From assembly GCA_947459425.1 (NCBI GenBank), contig CANHDJ010000017.1:1-63822 (forward strand): 63,822 nt of DNA, written 5' to 3'. The notes under the pieces are model-generated. The model was not told the DNA's origin. It searched no databases and saw nothing but the letters and a program-made list of their open reading frames with translations. The position numbers were made by a program, and so were the translations under genes. Below, piece by piece: positions 42,484 through 51,887 of this stretch; position 1 is the stretch's first letter, and each line of letters begins with the position of its first letter. The DNA is from Ignavibacteria bacterium (lineage in GTDB: Bacteria; Bacteroidota; Ignavibacteria; Kapaibacteriales; UBA4661).

Positions 42484-44823
42484 CTACCGCACTGGCGTTT
42501 CCACCCGCACTTCCACCGTGCGAGAGTAGAAGCGCCCTTCGGGCAGTTCATTCGGATATTTGATGATGCTGCTTCCCAAGCCCTTTGCCGTGCGCTTTCC
42601 GCGAGTAATTGCCGTAGCAATGGCTTCGGCACGTTCTTGCGAAATGCGCTGGTTAATAGCTGCCGTTCCCGTAATGTCGGTATAACCGCGTACCAGGATC
42701 GTGGACTCATCCTTGACGTTCGGACGGACAAACTCCACCATGATTCGCTCAATATCCAACGAGAGTTGGGATTGCTCAAAAGCGAAATTGATGAGACGAT
42801 ACTCGTCAATTTCCTTATCGGCAACACGTTTGCGGCGTTTTTCCTGCACCGTGCGCAATTCCACCGGAATCGCCGATTCCGCCTCGCCTTCGCGTCCGGC
42901 GGCATCGCTGGCAAAAAGAGAAAACTCTACGGGCTTGCTCACACGCGGCGCGGAGGCACGGCGGGCGTTCAAATTCCACACGTATTCCGGCGGCAATGCT
43001 CCATTTTCGCGGACTTGGCGCAAAAACTTTTTGTCCTGCGTCAAATCAAGCGCCCATTCCGTAACCGTTGCCGGACGACCCCGCCAAAAGGCTTGCATCC
43101 GAAAGACCACATCGGGCGGATTCGAGATACGAAGCGTGTCATAGACCAGAACAGGCTTCAAGATATTCCAATCATCGCTGTAAAGTTCCACACGGCGATT
43201 GTCTTCCTCGCCAAGCGCAACATCGGTCGCATTGGACGACTTCTCCGGCAGCCCGCGCGATTCCAATTTCAGCCGATTTGCCGCAATTCCCCAGACGTTA
43301 CGCAAATACTCCGCAACCGCCTCAGCCCGGCGCAAGGCGATTTGTGGTGCATTTTCCTCTGATTCCGGTCCTAAGCCGATTTTCCCCAAACATCCCACAA
43401 TACGCAGTGTTGATGCGGTATTGCGCTTCATACGCTGCCCCACGACGTTCAGCATCGTATAGTAAATATCCAGCGTTTCTGCGCCTGTCAGCCGTGCTTC
43501 ATCGAACGTTTGCGCTTCGGCGGGCTGCAAACGCCGATACCGCGCCGGAATCAAGCCCGAAAAGCGGTCAAAGAAGATATACGCCAAAAGCGGATACATC
43601 TGCGCAGAAATAAACTCTTCGGTTACAACCCTCACCAATCCTGATTCTTTGCCCAAACTATCCACCGCAACAGCATTGACAATCAAGCGCAAATCGTCGC
43701 CCGGCGCACCGGTGACGATTTCCAACGGTGTCCGCAGGATTTTGGGCGGCGGAAGCGCTTTGGGCGCAAATTCTTTGGCAAGCGCTTGGGTAAAAGAATC
43801 ACCTTGCAAAGCAGATTCCGCCTTGCTTCCCGCCAAAGCCGACCGCGCACCGGCAGCAAAATAGAGCGAATCCACATTGAGCGGCAAGGGCGGAATCTCA
43901 GGTGGCGGCACGGCATACCGCAAGGCAAAGCCACCTTTGAGTGCGTTAATTTGCCACGCCAAACCGCCGACAAGCGTCGTCAAACCGTAGTCCGCAATAA
44001 TTTCCGGCGTGAGAATCACCGTTTTATCGGCAGTAAGCGGAATATCCCATCCCAAGCCCGCCACCAGTGATGCTTGCAAGGGCAAAATCTGCGGCAATGC
44101 AGCACCCGAAGCCACATTCCGCTCTTGAAGCCCGCTCACATACCGCGCCCGTCCCGTCGGTTCAAGGAGTTCTTCGCGTTGTGAAAAGCCCGTTTGCCAA
44201 AGGTATGCACCTCGCAAACCTGCATAAAAACTCAGCCCCAAGCTATCAAAGGGCTTCCAAGCGCCCAACACCTGAGCGCCCGCCGAACGAATACGCGCCG
44301 CCAATGTATGCCGAAACACCGCTTGAATCCTTGTTCCGTCAATACTTATCAATGCTGGTTCGTTGGCAATAAATTGTGCGTCCTGCAACGCCGCGTCAGC
44401 ACGGAACGAGAGAAAAAAGCGCTTTGCAAACGTCTCTGCATCTTGCTCCGAAGCATCATTTGTTGGACGAAAAAGCGACATTGGCACATCCACCACTACG
44501 CCGACACTTCCGCCAACACCTGTTCCCAAGCGGTATTCCGGGCAACACGCCGCCACGCCGGGCAGCGCTGTGAATGCGCCAGTATGGATATTCCCTGCAC
44601 CAGCCAAAAAGCCGCCATAGCGCATGGTTGCAGGGCTTTGAGCAAAAGCATCTCTTGAAAAAACAAGCGTGATACAAAAAATGATACAAAAAATGAGTAT
44701 AGAGCGAGGGTCTGCCTTCTTAGGCAGGCTCTCGCTTACAAGGGAACTTACTATGCCTGTGCAGTGCCGTATCGAGAGCCTCGCCGAGAAGCGAGACCCT
44801 CGCGTCTGAGTAATTACGTTCAT
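42484..44823 (-). CDS. Large OmpA-family outer-membrane protein with two OmpA-like domains
   Basis: A 779-residue protein. After a signal peptide (ILIFCIIFCITLVFSRDAFAQ) residues ~65-320 are barrel-like (MRYGGFLAGAGNIHTGAFTALPGVAACC ... VGGLAWQINALKGGFALRY). A first OmpA-like domain lies near 470-570 (LRIVGCLGKIGLG ... NRRVELYSDD). The C-terminal OmpA domain has FAFEQSQLSLDIERIMVEF and ILVRGYTDITGTAAINQRISQERA. The only standard start codon is ATG 44823, in an ATGA overlap with the upstream stop. The first ~40 residues are thus read through a REP pair before the signal peptide begins. Confidence 0.85.
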   Translation of the reverse strand: MNVITQTRGSRFSARLSIRHCTGIVSSLVSESLPKKADPRSILIFCIIFCITLVFSRDAFAQSPATMRYGGFLAGAGNIHTGAFTALPGVAACCPEYRLGTGVGGSVGVVVDVPMSLFRPTNDASEQDAETFAKRFFLSFRADAALQDAQFIANEPALISIDGTRIQAVFRHTLAARIRSAGAQVLGAWKPFDSLGLSFYAGLRGAYLWQTGFSQREELLEPTGRARYVSGLQERNVASGAALPQILPLQASLVAGLGWDIPLTADKTVILTPEIIADYGLTTLVGGLAWQINALKGGFALRYAVPPPEIPPLPLNVDSLYFAAGARSALAGSKAESALQGDSFTQALAKEFAPKALPPPKILRTPLEIVTGAPGDDLRLIVNAVAVDSLGKESGLVRVVTEEFISAQMYPLLAYIFFDRFSGLIPARYRRLQPAEAQTFDEARLTGAETLDIYYTMLNVVGQRMKRNTASTLRIVGCLGKIGLGPESEENAPQIALRRAEAVAEYLRNVWGIAANRLKLESRGLPEKSSNATDVALGEEDNRRVELYSDDWNILKPVLVYDTLRISNPPDVVFRMQAFWRGRPATVTEWALDLTQDKKFLRQVRENGALPPEYVWNLNARRASAPRVSKPVEFSLFASDAAGREGEAESAIPVELRTVQEKRRKRVADKEIDEYRLINFAFEQSQLSLDIERIMVEFVRPNVKDESTILVRGYTDITGTAAINQRISQERAEAIATAITRGKRTAKGLGSSIIKYPNELPEGRFYSRTVEVRVETPVR
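44704..44804. repeat. Paired REP hairpins, copy B (inside an OmpA gene)
   Basis: Unit 1 (44704-44735) is GCGAGGGTCTGCC, loop TTCTTA, GGCAGGCTCTCGC. Unit 2 (44773-44804) is the inverted form with GCGAGACCCTCGCG as its right arm. Both keep the two G/T (or A/C) mismatches of the family. The pair lies in the translated 5' end of the 779-residue OmpA gene. Confidence 0.85.
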
Positions 44824-47282
44824 CGCACCACCTCTATTCGCTTTGTGGCGATAATGTCTTCACCAAAGCGCACCACCAGCATATATGCGCCTTGCGAGAG
44901 GTTTTGTGTTGAGATGATTTCGCGGTGCAGAATACTTTTTCCGTCATTGCCCAGCCGCAACCCCGCATACATACTGCTATACAGGCTTTTTCCCTGTATA
45001 TCGTACACATTCATTCGCAAAATCCGCATCGGCACAGGAACATCGGCGGCATCGGACACACGCGCCAGCACCTCGAATGCCTCAGAAGCAGGATTGGGAG
45101 CGGTTTGCAGAGTCAGCATAATGGTTGCTCCGGTGATAAGACGAATGGTTGATTGTGTCGAAACCCGCATCAAACGGAACATTCCGCCCAACGCCTGTAC
45201 ATCCGCCATGCCCGCAAGCGGCATCGTTTCAAGGCTATCCAGAAGAATCATCGTGGCAGAAGTATTGCCCAACATGGCACGGAACGTGTAGGAATCAAGC
45301 ACACGGGGATTTTGCGGCAAAAGATTGGTAAAAAAAGCATCGGAAAGTGGCATTTCGATACGCATGGTGCGTTCGGCATTATTCGCACTATTCAGCACCG
45401 TATCGCCCAAAAGCCGCTTGTCTTCAGGGCTGAGAAGCCGTGCGTTCATCCTCAGACGTGCGCGAAGTCCCGTTACGCCGGAACGTTGCAAAGCGCTTGT
45501 ATTCTGAGTTTCCAGCAAAATCGGTAGTTGAAGAACTTCATTCTGAGCGGCTTGGAGCGTGTCGGGTACGCGCAACAGCACATCTGCCGGAAAGCGCACG
45601 AAATCAATATCTCCACCAACCGCCGCCGAAGCCGTCGCGCAGCCGTCCTCGCTAAAAAGCCGCACCGAAACCTTGCCGGAGCGCGGTGGAACCACTTTTT
45701 GCGCCCGCCCGCTTGCAAAAGGAACACCATCCAATGACCATTCATAGCGGCTTGCCGGAATGTTCACCGACAGCGCATTACCTTCGGTGCGGATGAGTGC
45801 TTGTCCGGGCGTGAGTAAAACTGCTCCACGCCGCACAGCAATAACAGCATCCGACAAAGCACGGCAGCCATTCCGCGAAGCCGCAACCGTATAAGCCGCA
45901 CCATCACCCGTCACCCGCAGAAAACGGCTCGTCCCGCCCGACGACGACCCAAGCGCCGTGCCGTTGAAAAACCACTGAATATTCTCTACATCCACTCCCG
46001 CATCCAGCACGGCGGTTTCATCGGGACAAAGACTTACGGAGTTAGGAACAATGCGGGGTTTGAAATCTCCGCCCTGACGAATACGGAAGGACGCATTTGC
46101 CACGCAGCCGCTCACGGTATCTTCCACCAAGAGCGCATACAAACTGGGTTTCGAGGCGCTCAGGAACTCGCGGGTTTCGCCGCGTATTGTGCCGTTGTCA
46201 TCCGCCCAGCGAAAACGCAAATTTCGCCGTGCCGCCGCGCTGAGTTCCTGCCCCGAAGCCGTACGCAAGGTCGAGCCGATATAGGCAGTACCGCCTTCGC
46301 AGACGAAATCATAGCCGCCAAGTTCCACCCGCAGCGCATTTGCTTCCAGCGCAATGGTGAAGGACGTGCTGCCCATTACGGCATTCCCGCACAGGTCTAA
46401 TGCGGGTTTCCGAATCTCCAAGCGGTACTGCCCCGATTGCGACAGGGCTTGCGGCAGCGCCAGACGAAAAGTCTGCTCGTAGTTTTCCCGCGACAAGGTG
46501 CATCGCTCCGACGGTACAACCCGCAATGGCAGCACCAATGCGGGATTCTCGCCACGCAGGAGAAATGTCGAATCGGACACCGATTGGCAGCGCAGCAAGC
46601 CCGAAAAATTCACGGTGAGTTCGCGCACAATGCAGGAAATATCCGTTGGGCGAACGCTCTGAAGACGAGGAATAGCGGCACTACTGCGGTCAAAAATACC
46701 GGGTGTGGAGGGCGCAAAATTCAGACGATAGCCCTTGGAATCGGGCGAAACGTCGTAATTACTGACCAAGAGCAAATATTCTTCGCCTGCTTTGACGGGG
46801 ATGCGGGCATTGAAGCGCCCTCCGCTTGAACTCACGCTTTGGCTTGGTGTTGAGCCGTTTGCGCCAGTATTGCCTGTTCTTTGAGAATAATTGCACGAGC
46901 GCTCATCAAACAACGTCAGGTCAGCACAGGTTTTACCACCTGTTGCATCATAGACCGCAAAGTCGTAATCGTCGGTTTCTTGGTCTTCGGGCGTGAGTTC
47001 GAGAACGAAGCCCAACAAGCCATCGCGCCCGATGCGAAGACGATACCACGTAGGATTGCGGACGTTCCGCAAACAGGAACTTGGTGGAAAATCTCTGCCA
47101 CCTTGATTGGTATTGGGCTGCACAAAAACCGTATCGCAGATGGTAAGCGCCGTACAAGCCTCTTGAGCAGAAAGCCGCGCAGGATGTGTACAAAACAAGC
47201 ATACCAGCGCCAACGGCGCAACCCGCATCCAAAGAGGGTTGCGCCGCAAGGCACAAAGGAAAGAAGAACATGGGAACAGCAT
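44820..47282 (-). CDS. Large secreted T9SS protein with PPC/gliding-type N-terminal domain
   Basis: An 820-residue exported protein. A signal peptide ends at ARLSAQ. The first domain (about 45-190) has the Cys-containing pattern NPTWYRLRIGRDGLLGFVLELTPEDQETDDYDFAVYDATGGKTCADL seen at the front of many Bacteroidota gliding/adhesin proteins. Ig-like and PKD-like strands follow. The end TAPNPASEAFEVLARV ... SQGAYMLVVRFGED is a T9SS type A sorting domain. AAGG before ATG 47282 supports that start; ATG 47228 is an alternative. It follows the larger T9SS gene by 8 nt and overlaps the next OmpA gene. Confidence 0.85.
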   Translation of the reverse strand: MLFPCSSFLCALRRNPLWMRVAPLALVCLFCTHPARLSAQEACTALTICDTVFVQPNTNQGGRDFPPSSCLRNVRNPTWYRLRIGRDGLLGFVLELTPEDQETDDYDFAVYDATGGKTCADLTLFDERSCNYSQRTGNTGANGSTPSQSVSSSGGRFNARIPVKAGEEYLLLVSNYDVSPDSKGYRLNFAPSTPGIFDRSSAAIPRLQSVRPTDISCIVRELTVNFSGLLRCQSVSDSTFLLRGENPALVLPLRVVPSERCTLSRENYEQTFRLALPQALSQSGQYRLEIRKPALDLCGNAVMGSTSFTIALEANALRVELGGYDFVCEGGTAYIGSTLRTASGQELSAAARRNLRFRWADDNGTIRGETREFLSASKPSLYALLVEDTVSGCVANASFRIRQGGDFKPRIVPNSVSLCPDETAVLDAGVDVENIQWFFNGTALGSSSGGTSRFLRVTGDGAAYTVAASRNGCRALSDAVIAVRRGAVLLTPGQALIRTEGNALSVNIPASRYEWSLDGVPFASGRAQKVVPPRSGKVSVRLFSEDGCATASAAVGGDIDFVRFPADVLLRVPDTLQAAQNEVLQLPILLETQNTSALQRSGVTGLRARLRMNARLLSPEDKRLLGDTVLNSANNAERTMRIEMPLSDAFFTNLLPQNPRVLDSYTFRAMLGNTSATMILLDSLETMPLAGMADVQALGGMFRLMRVSTQSTIRLITGATIMLTLQTAPNPASEAFEVLARVSDAADVPVPMRILRMNVYDIQGKSLYSSMYAGLRLGNDGKSILHREIISTQNLSQGAYMLVVRFGEDIIATKRIEVVR

Positions 47283-47290
47283 CGCAAGCC

Positions 47291-50200
47291 TTATTTGATG
47301 ATTTGCACGGGCTTGGTGACGGTTGCATTTCCAGCGCGGATGCGGAGGAGATACGCGCCGCTTGGCAGCGATTCCACGAGGGCAGAGTACGAATGTGTTC
47401 CGGCGGTTCGCAAGCCCAGAGGCAGCGCCATGACTTGCTGTCCGAGTAGGTTCACGATTTCCGCTTGCACTTGGGCGGCTTCAGGCAAAGCAAACTGCAC
47501 GGTAAGGAGTGATGAAGCGGGGTTCGGGAAGACTGCCACGCCAAAAGCATCGTTATCGCTGACGGCGCGAACACTCGTTGCCACGCGCAGAGTGCGAATA
47601 ATATCGGTGCGATTGTCTTTGTTGGTGTCCAAAAGCTGCACGACACCGCTTTGCGCAATGTTATCCCAATTTTCAATCACGAAGGTATGCGTTTCGTTGG
47701 GATTCAGAGCGAGGCGTTCAAAGGTCTGCCCCACACCACGCGAAAACGAAATATCGTAATTTTTCGCCCCAGAAGCAGCACCACTATTTGATTCTATCAA
47801 AACCGACCTGCCGTCGTTGATAAGATTGGTGGTAAGCGAATCGCCCGCCATCATGCCGCGAAGTGTGATGCGGACAAGGTTTTCCCAATCGGCTTTGGTT
47901 TCGTCCAATTTTGCAAAGGTGAGCGTCGCTTCGGGAACGGTGGAATTGGAGGTAAAGCGCACAACTTCGTTAGGAACGTCAATGTTCATGCCCTGTCCAC
48001 GAGTGTCCGCCGCCGTCCAATCCGCACGTGCGGAGAAGCGGTCACCGCTATTGAAGGCGAGGCTGTTCGGGGCATTTGCTTGCGCGGGGCGGTAGCTGAT
48101 GTTGAGATTGTCGGCGAGTTCGCGGGGCAGCGAATAGCCGGAGACGGATGGTAACTTGCTGTCCCATAAGCCTGATTGCACTTGTACAGGGTATGCACCG
48201 GGAAAGGCGTTATCATCGCCAAACGGGTCTTTGTCATTGCGAATGGAACCAAATTGATTCGTAACAGTAACCAGCGATTGAGCATTTCCTTCGGGCGTTG
48301 AGTTAAAGCGAATAGTGGAGCGCTGCGGCGTGGCTTCAAACCCTTCGTCGTCGGTGCTTTGTAATGCAGCCAATATCGGGCGTTCAGGCAAAGTAATCGG
48401 GCGCTCTTGCGAAGCATATGCAGAAATGGTAAATCCCCGCCCCGAAGCGCGCCAAACATTCGAGGGTGCCTGAAAGAGATACTGCCATGAATTGGTGGCT
48501 CTATCAACAACAATGGCTTTTGTCAAAATGATATTGCGGTCGGGCCAATTTGGGTCATAGACATAGACGCTATCCACGACACGCCCATTGACTGTACCGG
48601 AAACAATGCGATACGGAACAACTGCGTGTCCGCCGCCAGAGCGGTCATCATAAATTGAAATAACGGGCTGCCGTAAACGATTGCCCGCACGGACTTCCTC
48701 GAAAGCAGCACGCAGTTTTTGGACAGTTGTCGTGGGATTATCTTTGCCGCTCACGGCATAATCACCAAAGTTCTGATACATCTGATGGCTGTGAATAAGA
48801 CGGCGAAGGCTGTTACTGACAGGCGTTGTGTAGGGCAAAGCACGATTATAGACACCAGCAAAACTCAGAACACTGGCGCGAGCAAATCCTCCGCAAGAGC
48901 CGCCCCAGCTCTCAACAACACCACCAGAAACAGTATTGAAGCGCCAATTATCCACAGCATTCGTCGTCGGGGTTTGCACACCGTTGTTGCGGACATACAC
49001 CGAACCCGCTCTTGCAAAACCAATCTCGTTGTCGTCCCACAAATACGTTGGCTCTTGCGGAGCTTGCGCTGAGGTGCGATTTGGAAAACGTGCGCTTGCT
49101 ATTGCACGGAATGTGGGATTATTTTGGCTATAGGTGCTGTACGGCGCATTCGCGTAATTCACGCTGCCGTAATATTCCGGCACCCAAACCGCTCCCGTTT
49201 CCCAAAAATTTCTGAAATTAAATCCATGTTGAAGTGGGTCAAAGCCGGAAGTCAGATTCAGCGTCGAAGGTAATGCTGGCAATGGCGGCGGAATGCGGGC
49301 AAGAAAACTGCGTGTTTCGGAAAACGCACTTGTTTCACCATTGCTCCGCACCGCACGGACGCGCCAGAAGATTTGAGTTCCAGCAGCAGTAGGGAGAATT
49401 GTCGAACCATACAGCCACGATGTTTCTGCCCCAAGTGCATAAAAACTTGTACTTTGGACATGAAATGCCGACGATGCAGAAAATTGAATTTGATAGGTTG
49501 CTGCTTCAGGTACACCCGACCATGTTAATCCCTGATAATATGCGACATTGTTGCTGACAGGCGGCTCAAGAATCGCCCCGTTATTCGGCGCAAGAATAAT
49601 CGGCGCACCGAAGCCGCTCTGCATCTGGGACGGAAGCGTTACGGTAAAATTCTGCTCCGTAACACGTCCGGGGCGCATTACCACACTTGCCGTCGCCGGA
49701 GCAAATGTATAACCGAGGTTGCCGATAGTAGGCGTGGCGGTTTGCTGCGCTGTTTGAGGCTGTTCCGTCAAAAGATACATTCCATTACGGTCGGTTTCGA
49801 CCGTTCTGCCGTTGCTCATGGTTATCTTGACACCCTGCAACGGCGCACCAGCAGTGGTACGGACTTGACCGCGCAACGCCGTAAAGCTATTGGTGATGAG
49901 CGGGGTGCTTGCCGTATTAGCGACGTAGGGAACGGCTGGGAAGCCTACGCTTGGCTCTGCCCACAACACCAGCAATTCCGTTGCCGACAAAACGGGAACA
50001 TTCGTGAAATTGTAATTTCCTTGTGCATCGGTGAACTGCGTGCCGACAACTTCCGAGGTCTGGAAACTCAAATCCTGAATACGCCCGCTTGGAACACGGA
50101 ATAAGCGTACACCAACGTTTGCCAACCGACTCGTCAGAGAAACATTGTTGTTATCAAGGTACGATGCAAGCACGACACCTGGAATAGAAATCACCCGCAA

Positions 50201-51475
50201 AGCGTTCGGCGGCATTGGCGGAGCGACAGCCCCGATAAACGTCGGCAGCGTCTGAAAATTAGCGTTTACCACTGTTGTTGCCAGCGATGACGGTGTAAAA
50301 CGGTACCCCGCCAAAATCGGTGTAACGATATACGTTCCGTCGGCAAGACCTGTGGCAAAGGTTGAGTTGGAAAATGGTGGCGCTTGAACGAGGCGATTAA
50401 AGACCGTACTGCGCTGCACACGAAAACTGACACCATTGAGCGGATTCTGATTTACCAGCGTTGTACTCATAGTCAATGCACCTCCCGGAGCGTTGAAATC
50501 CACCCCCGCTCGGTTTGCATTCGCAATAGTAACCGCCGTTTGAGCAGGAGCAAAAACTATATTAAAGGCTTGTATTTGAACGGTGTAAGAGCCATTAGCT
50601 AAACCACTGACGGTGTAAAATCCTTGCCCGTCGCAGACGGCACGTTGAACGTTATTCACAAACACTGGCACGCCGCTTCCAGGCGCTCCATTCCCTATCG
50701 TACACCGCCCCGAAATACTAAACGTCGTTGGCGCAGCCGTTGCGGGCGGCGTAAAAACAAAACTCGTATTACGCGGAAAAGCCGATACAAACGAAGCAAT
50801 ATTCTGGGTTGCTCCAAAATCAAAGAGTGCGCAGGAATTTTGCGCAAAAAACGGCAAGACTCGCAAGACATAATCATTCGTATTTGCCCCGCGCAAGCCT
50901 ATCTGCGATTGCACCGTTGCATTTTGTGCCAGAGTGCCAGCACCAAAATTCAGACGAATCACGCCATTTTCCGACAACACCGCTTCGGCGGTAAAGGTTG
51001 CGGGGCTTGTGCCAGTCGGCACGGCGACCGAGACGTTCTGCCACTGCACCGTAAAGGTACGGTTTGGTGCTGTTCCCGAAATCCGTGTAAAAATTGTGCT
51101 TGCAGCTGTTCCGCGCAGGTCTGTTCCGAACACGGCAATGATTCCCGCACCGCCGGTTGAATGGACAACGCGCAGCGGTCCGCCGTAAATTGGGCGCGGT
51201 GCGGGCGAAGCCGCCCCGAACCACACCCAGCCGTTTGCGCTAACATTGAGGCTGCTGTACCGCGCACCATTGAAAGGGAAATCGAAACCGATAGGCGTAG
51301 TATAGTTCTGCTCGTCCAGAACCACTCCCTGCCCCAGAACCGTAGCTCCAGCACTTTGGGCTAACACGGGCTGCATGGCAGTTGAATATTGATACGAACT
51401 CACTTGGGCAACGGAGACACCGCTCATTCCCAAGACCAAACACAACGCAACACCAGTAAGTATGCACTTCCACAT
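47291..51475 (-). CDS. Very large secreted T9SS protein with embedded papain-like cysteine domain
   Basis: A 1394-residue exported protein, first gene of the operon. AGGAG six nt upstream fixes ATG 51475. A signal peptide (MWKCILTGVALCLVLGMSGVSVAQ) precedes a nidogen/GEVED-like beta region (IGFDFPFNGARYSSLNVSANGWVWFG), Cna-B/SdrD-type repeats and a fibronectin-like segment (PVSNNVAYYQGLTWSGVPEAATYQIQFSASS). Around residues 780-1010 is a papain-fold candidate: Cys861 in WGGSCGGFARASVLSF, His950 in GGGHAVVPYRI, and Asp974/Asn976 in YVYDPNWPDRN. The C-terminus FPNPASSLLTVQFALPE ... SGAYLLRIRAGN is a T9SS sorting domain. Confidence 0.88.
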   Translation of the reverse strand: MWKCILTGVALCLVLGMSGVSVAQVSSYQYSTAMQPVLAQSAGATVLGQGVVLDEQNYTTPIGFDFPFNGARYSSLNVSANGWVWFGAASPAPRPIYGGPLRVVHSTGGAGIIAVFGTDLRGTAASTIFTRISGTAPNRTFTVQWQNVSVAVPTGTSPATFTAEAVLSENGVIRLNFGAGTLAQNATVQSQIGLRGANTNDYVLRVLPFFAQNSCALFDFGATQNIASFVSAFPRNTSFVFTPPATAAPTTFSISGRCTIGNGAPGSGVPVFVNNVQRAVCDGQGFYTVSGLANGSYTVQIQAFNIVFAPAQTAVTIANANRAGVDFNAPGGALTMSTTLVNQNPLNGVSFRVQRSTVFNRLVQAPPFSNSTFATGLADGTYIVTPILAGYRFTPSSLATTVVNANFQTLPTFIGAVAPPMPPNALRVISIPGVVLASYLDNNNVSLTSRLANVGVRLFRVPSGRIQDLSFQTSEVVGTQFTDAQGNYNFTNVPVLSATELLVLWAEPSVGFPAVPYVANTASTPLITNSFTALRGQVRTTAGAPLQGVKITMSNGRTVETDRNGMYLLTEQPQTAQQTATPTIGNLGYTFAPATASVVMRPGRVTEQNFTVTLPSQMQSGFGAPIILAPNNGAILEPPVSNNVAYYQGLTWSGVPEAATYQIQFSASSAFHVQSTSFYALGAETSWLYGSTILPTAAGTQIFWRVRAVRSNGETSAFSETRSFLARIPPPLPALPSTLNLTSGFDPLQHGFNFRNFWETGAVWVPEYYGSVNYANAPYSTYSQNNPTFRAIASARFPNRTSAQAPQEPTYLWDDNEIGFARAGSVYVRNNGVQTPTTNAVDNWRFNTVSGGVVESWGGSCGGFARASVLSFAGVYNRALPYTTPVSNSLRRLIHSHQMYQNFGDYAVSGKDNPTTTVQKLRAAFEEVRAGNRLRQPVISIYDDRSGGGHAVVPYRIVSGTVNGRVVDSVYVYDPNWPDRNIILTKAIVVDRATNSWQYLFQAPSNVWRASGRGFTISAYASQERPITLPERPILAALQSTDDEGFEATPQRSTIRFNSTPEGNAQSLVTVTNQFGSIRNDKDPFGDDNAFPGAYPVQVQSGLWDSKLPSVSGYSLPRELADNLNISYRPAQANAPNSLAFNSGDRFSARADWTAADTRGQGMNIDVPNEVVRFTSNSTVPEATLTFAKLDETKADWENLVRITLRGMMAGDSLTTNLINDGRSVLIESNSGAASGAKNYDISFSRGVGQTFERLALNPNETHTFVIENWDNIAQSGVVQLLDTNKDNRTDIIRTLRVATSVRAVSDNDAFGVAVFPNPASSLLTVQFALPEAAQVQAEIVNLLGQQVMALPLGLRTAGTHSYSALVESLPSGAYLLRIRAGNATVTKPVQIIK

Positions 51476-51887
51476 AACGAACTCCTGAAAATTTGATAAG
51501 GTAAAAAACACAACATTGTGTGTAGATTTTGCGACCGAATGCAAACTACCCTTTTCCATCATCAAAGTAAATGGGGAATATTCCCCATTTTTGCGATGTT
51601 TTTTGTCTGGCTTTTTCGGGAAACCCGCTTTTATCATTCAGAGGTGGGAAGAACAACGCCGGATTATGACTAGGGCAATCGCATGAAAATTTTTGAACGG
51701 CTTGAATACTCACATCGTGGAACAAGGGGTTGCAACCCCTTGTTGTTAGCGCAAGGTTTTATGCGGGTTACAGATGCTCATGCGATTGCCCTAGGATTAT
51801 GACGAGTTTTCTTGTGTGCGGGAATAGTTGTATTTTGGTGGAATTGCAAGCAAGTATGCAGGTTCGTTTACTAAAATTTTTATTGTT
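51476..51887. other. 412-bp gene-free stretch holding a MITE
   Basis: Left of the MITE is the leader of the T9SS operon, including GGGGAATATTCCCC, a palindrome at about 51572-51585 that could be an operator. To the right is the leader of the PD-(D/E)XK gene. No gene is seen in it. Confidence 0.6.
51671..51793. mobile_element. MITE-like element, 123 bp, 16-bp terminal inverted repeats
   Basis: TAGGGCAATCGCATGA at the left end is mirrored perfectly by TCATGCGATTGCCCTA at the right end. GGATTATGAC occurs immediately outside both ends (51661-51670 and 51794-51803), which reads as a target duplication of 8-10 bp. The centre holds a perfect 24-bp palindrome at 51721-51744 with AACAAGGGGTTG as its half. 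It has no coding capacity, so it would depend on a transposase elsewhere. Confidence 0.85.

Noticed and set aside
42469-43362. Long plus-strand frame opposite the OmpA gene
   Set aside because: Arg/His-rich shadow of a real gene on the other strand; no family similarity.
40280-44823. OmpA genes as components of the T9SS core (PorE-like)
   Set aside because: They have their own barrel domains and lack partner PorP/PorK/L/M/N genes nearby; a link to the T9SS core could not be supported.
51572-51585. GGGGAATATTCCCC palindrome as a firm operator
   Set aside because: It lies upstream of the big T9SS operon and is perfect, but there is no adjacent regulator or second copy, so it is mentioned only within the gene-free stretch.
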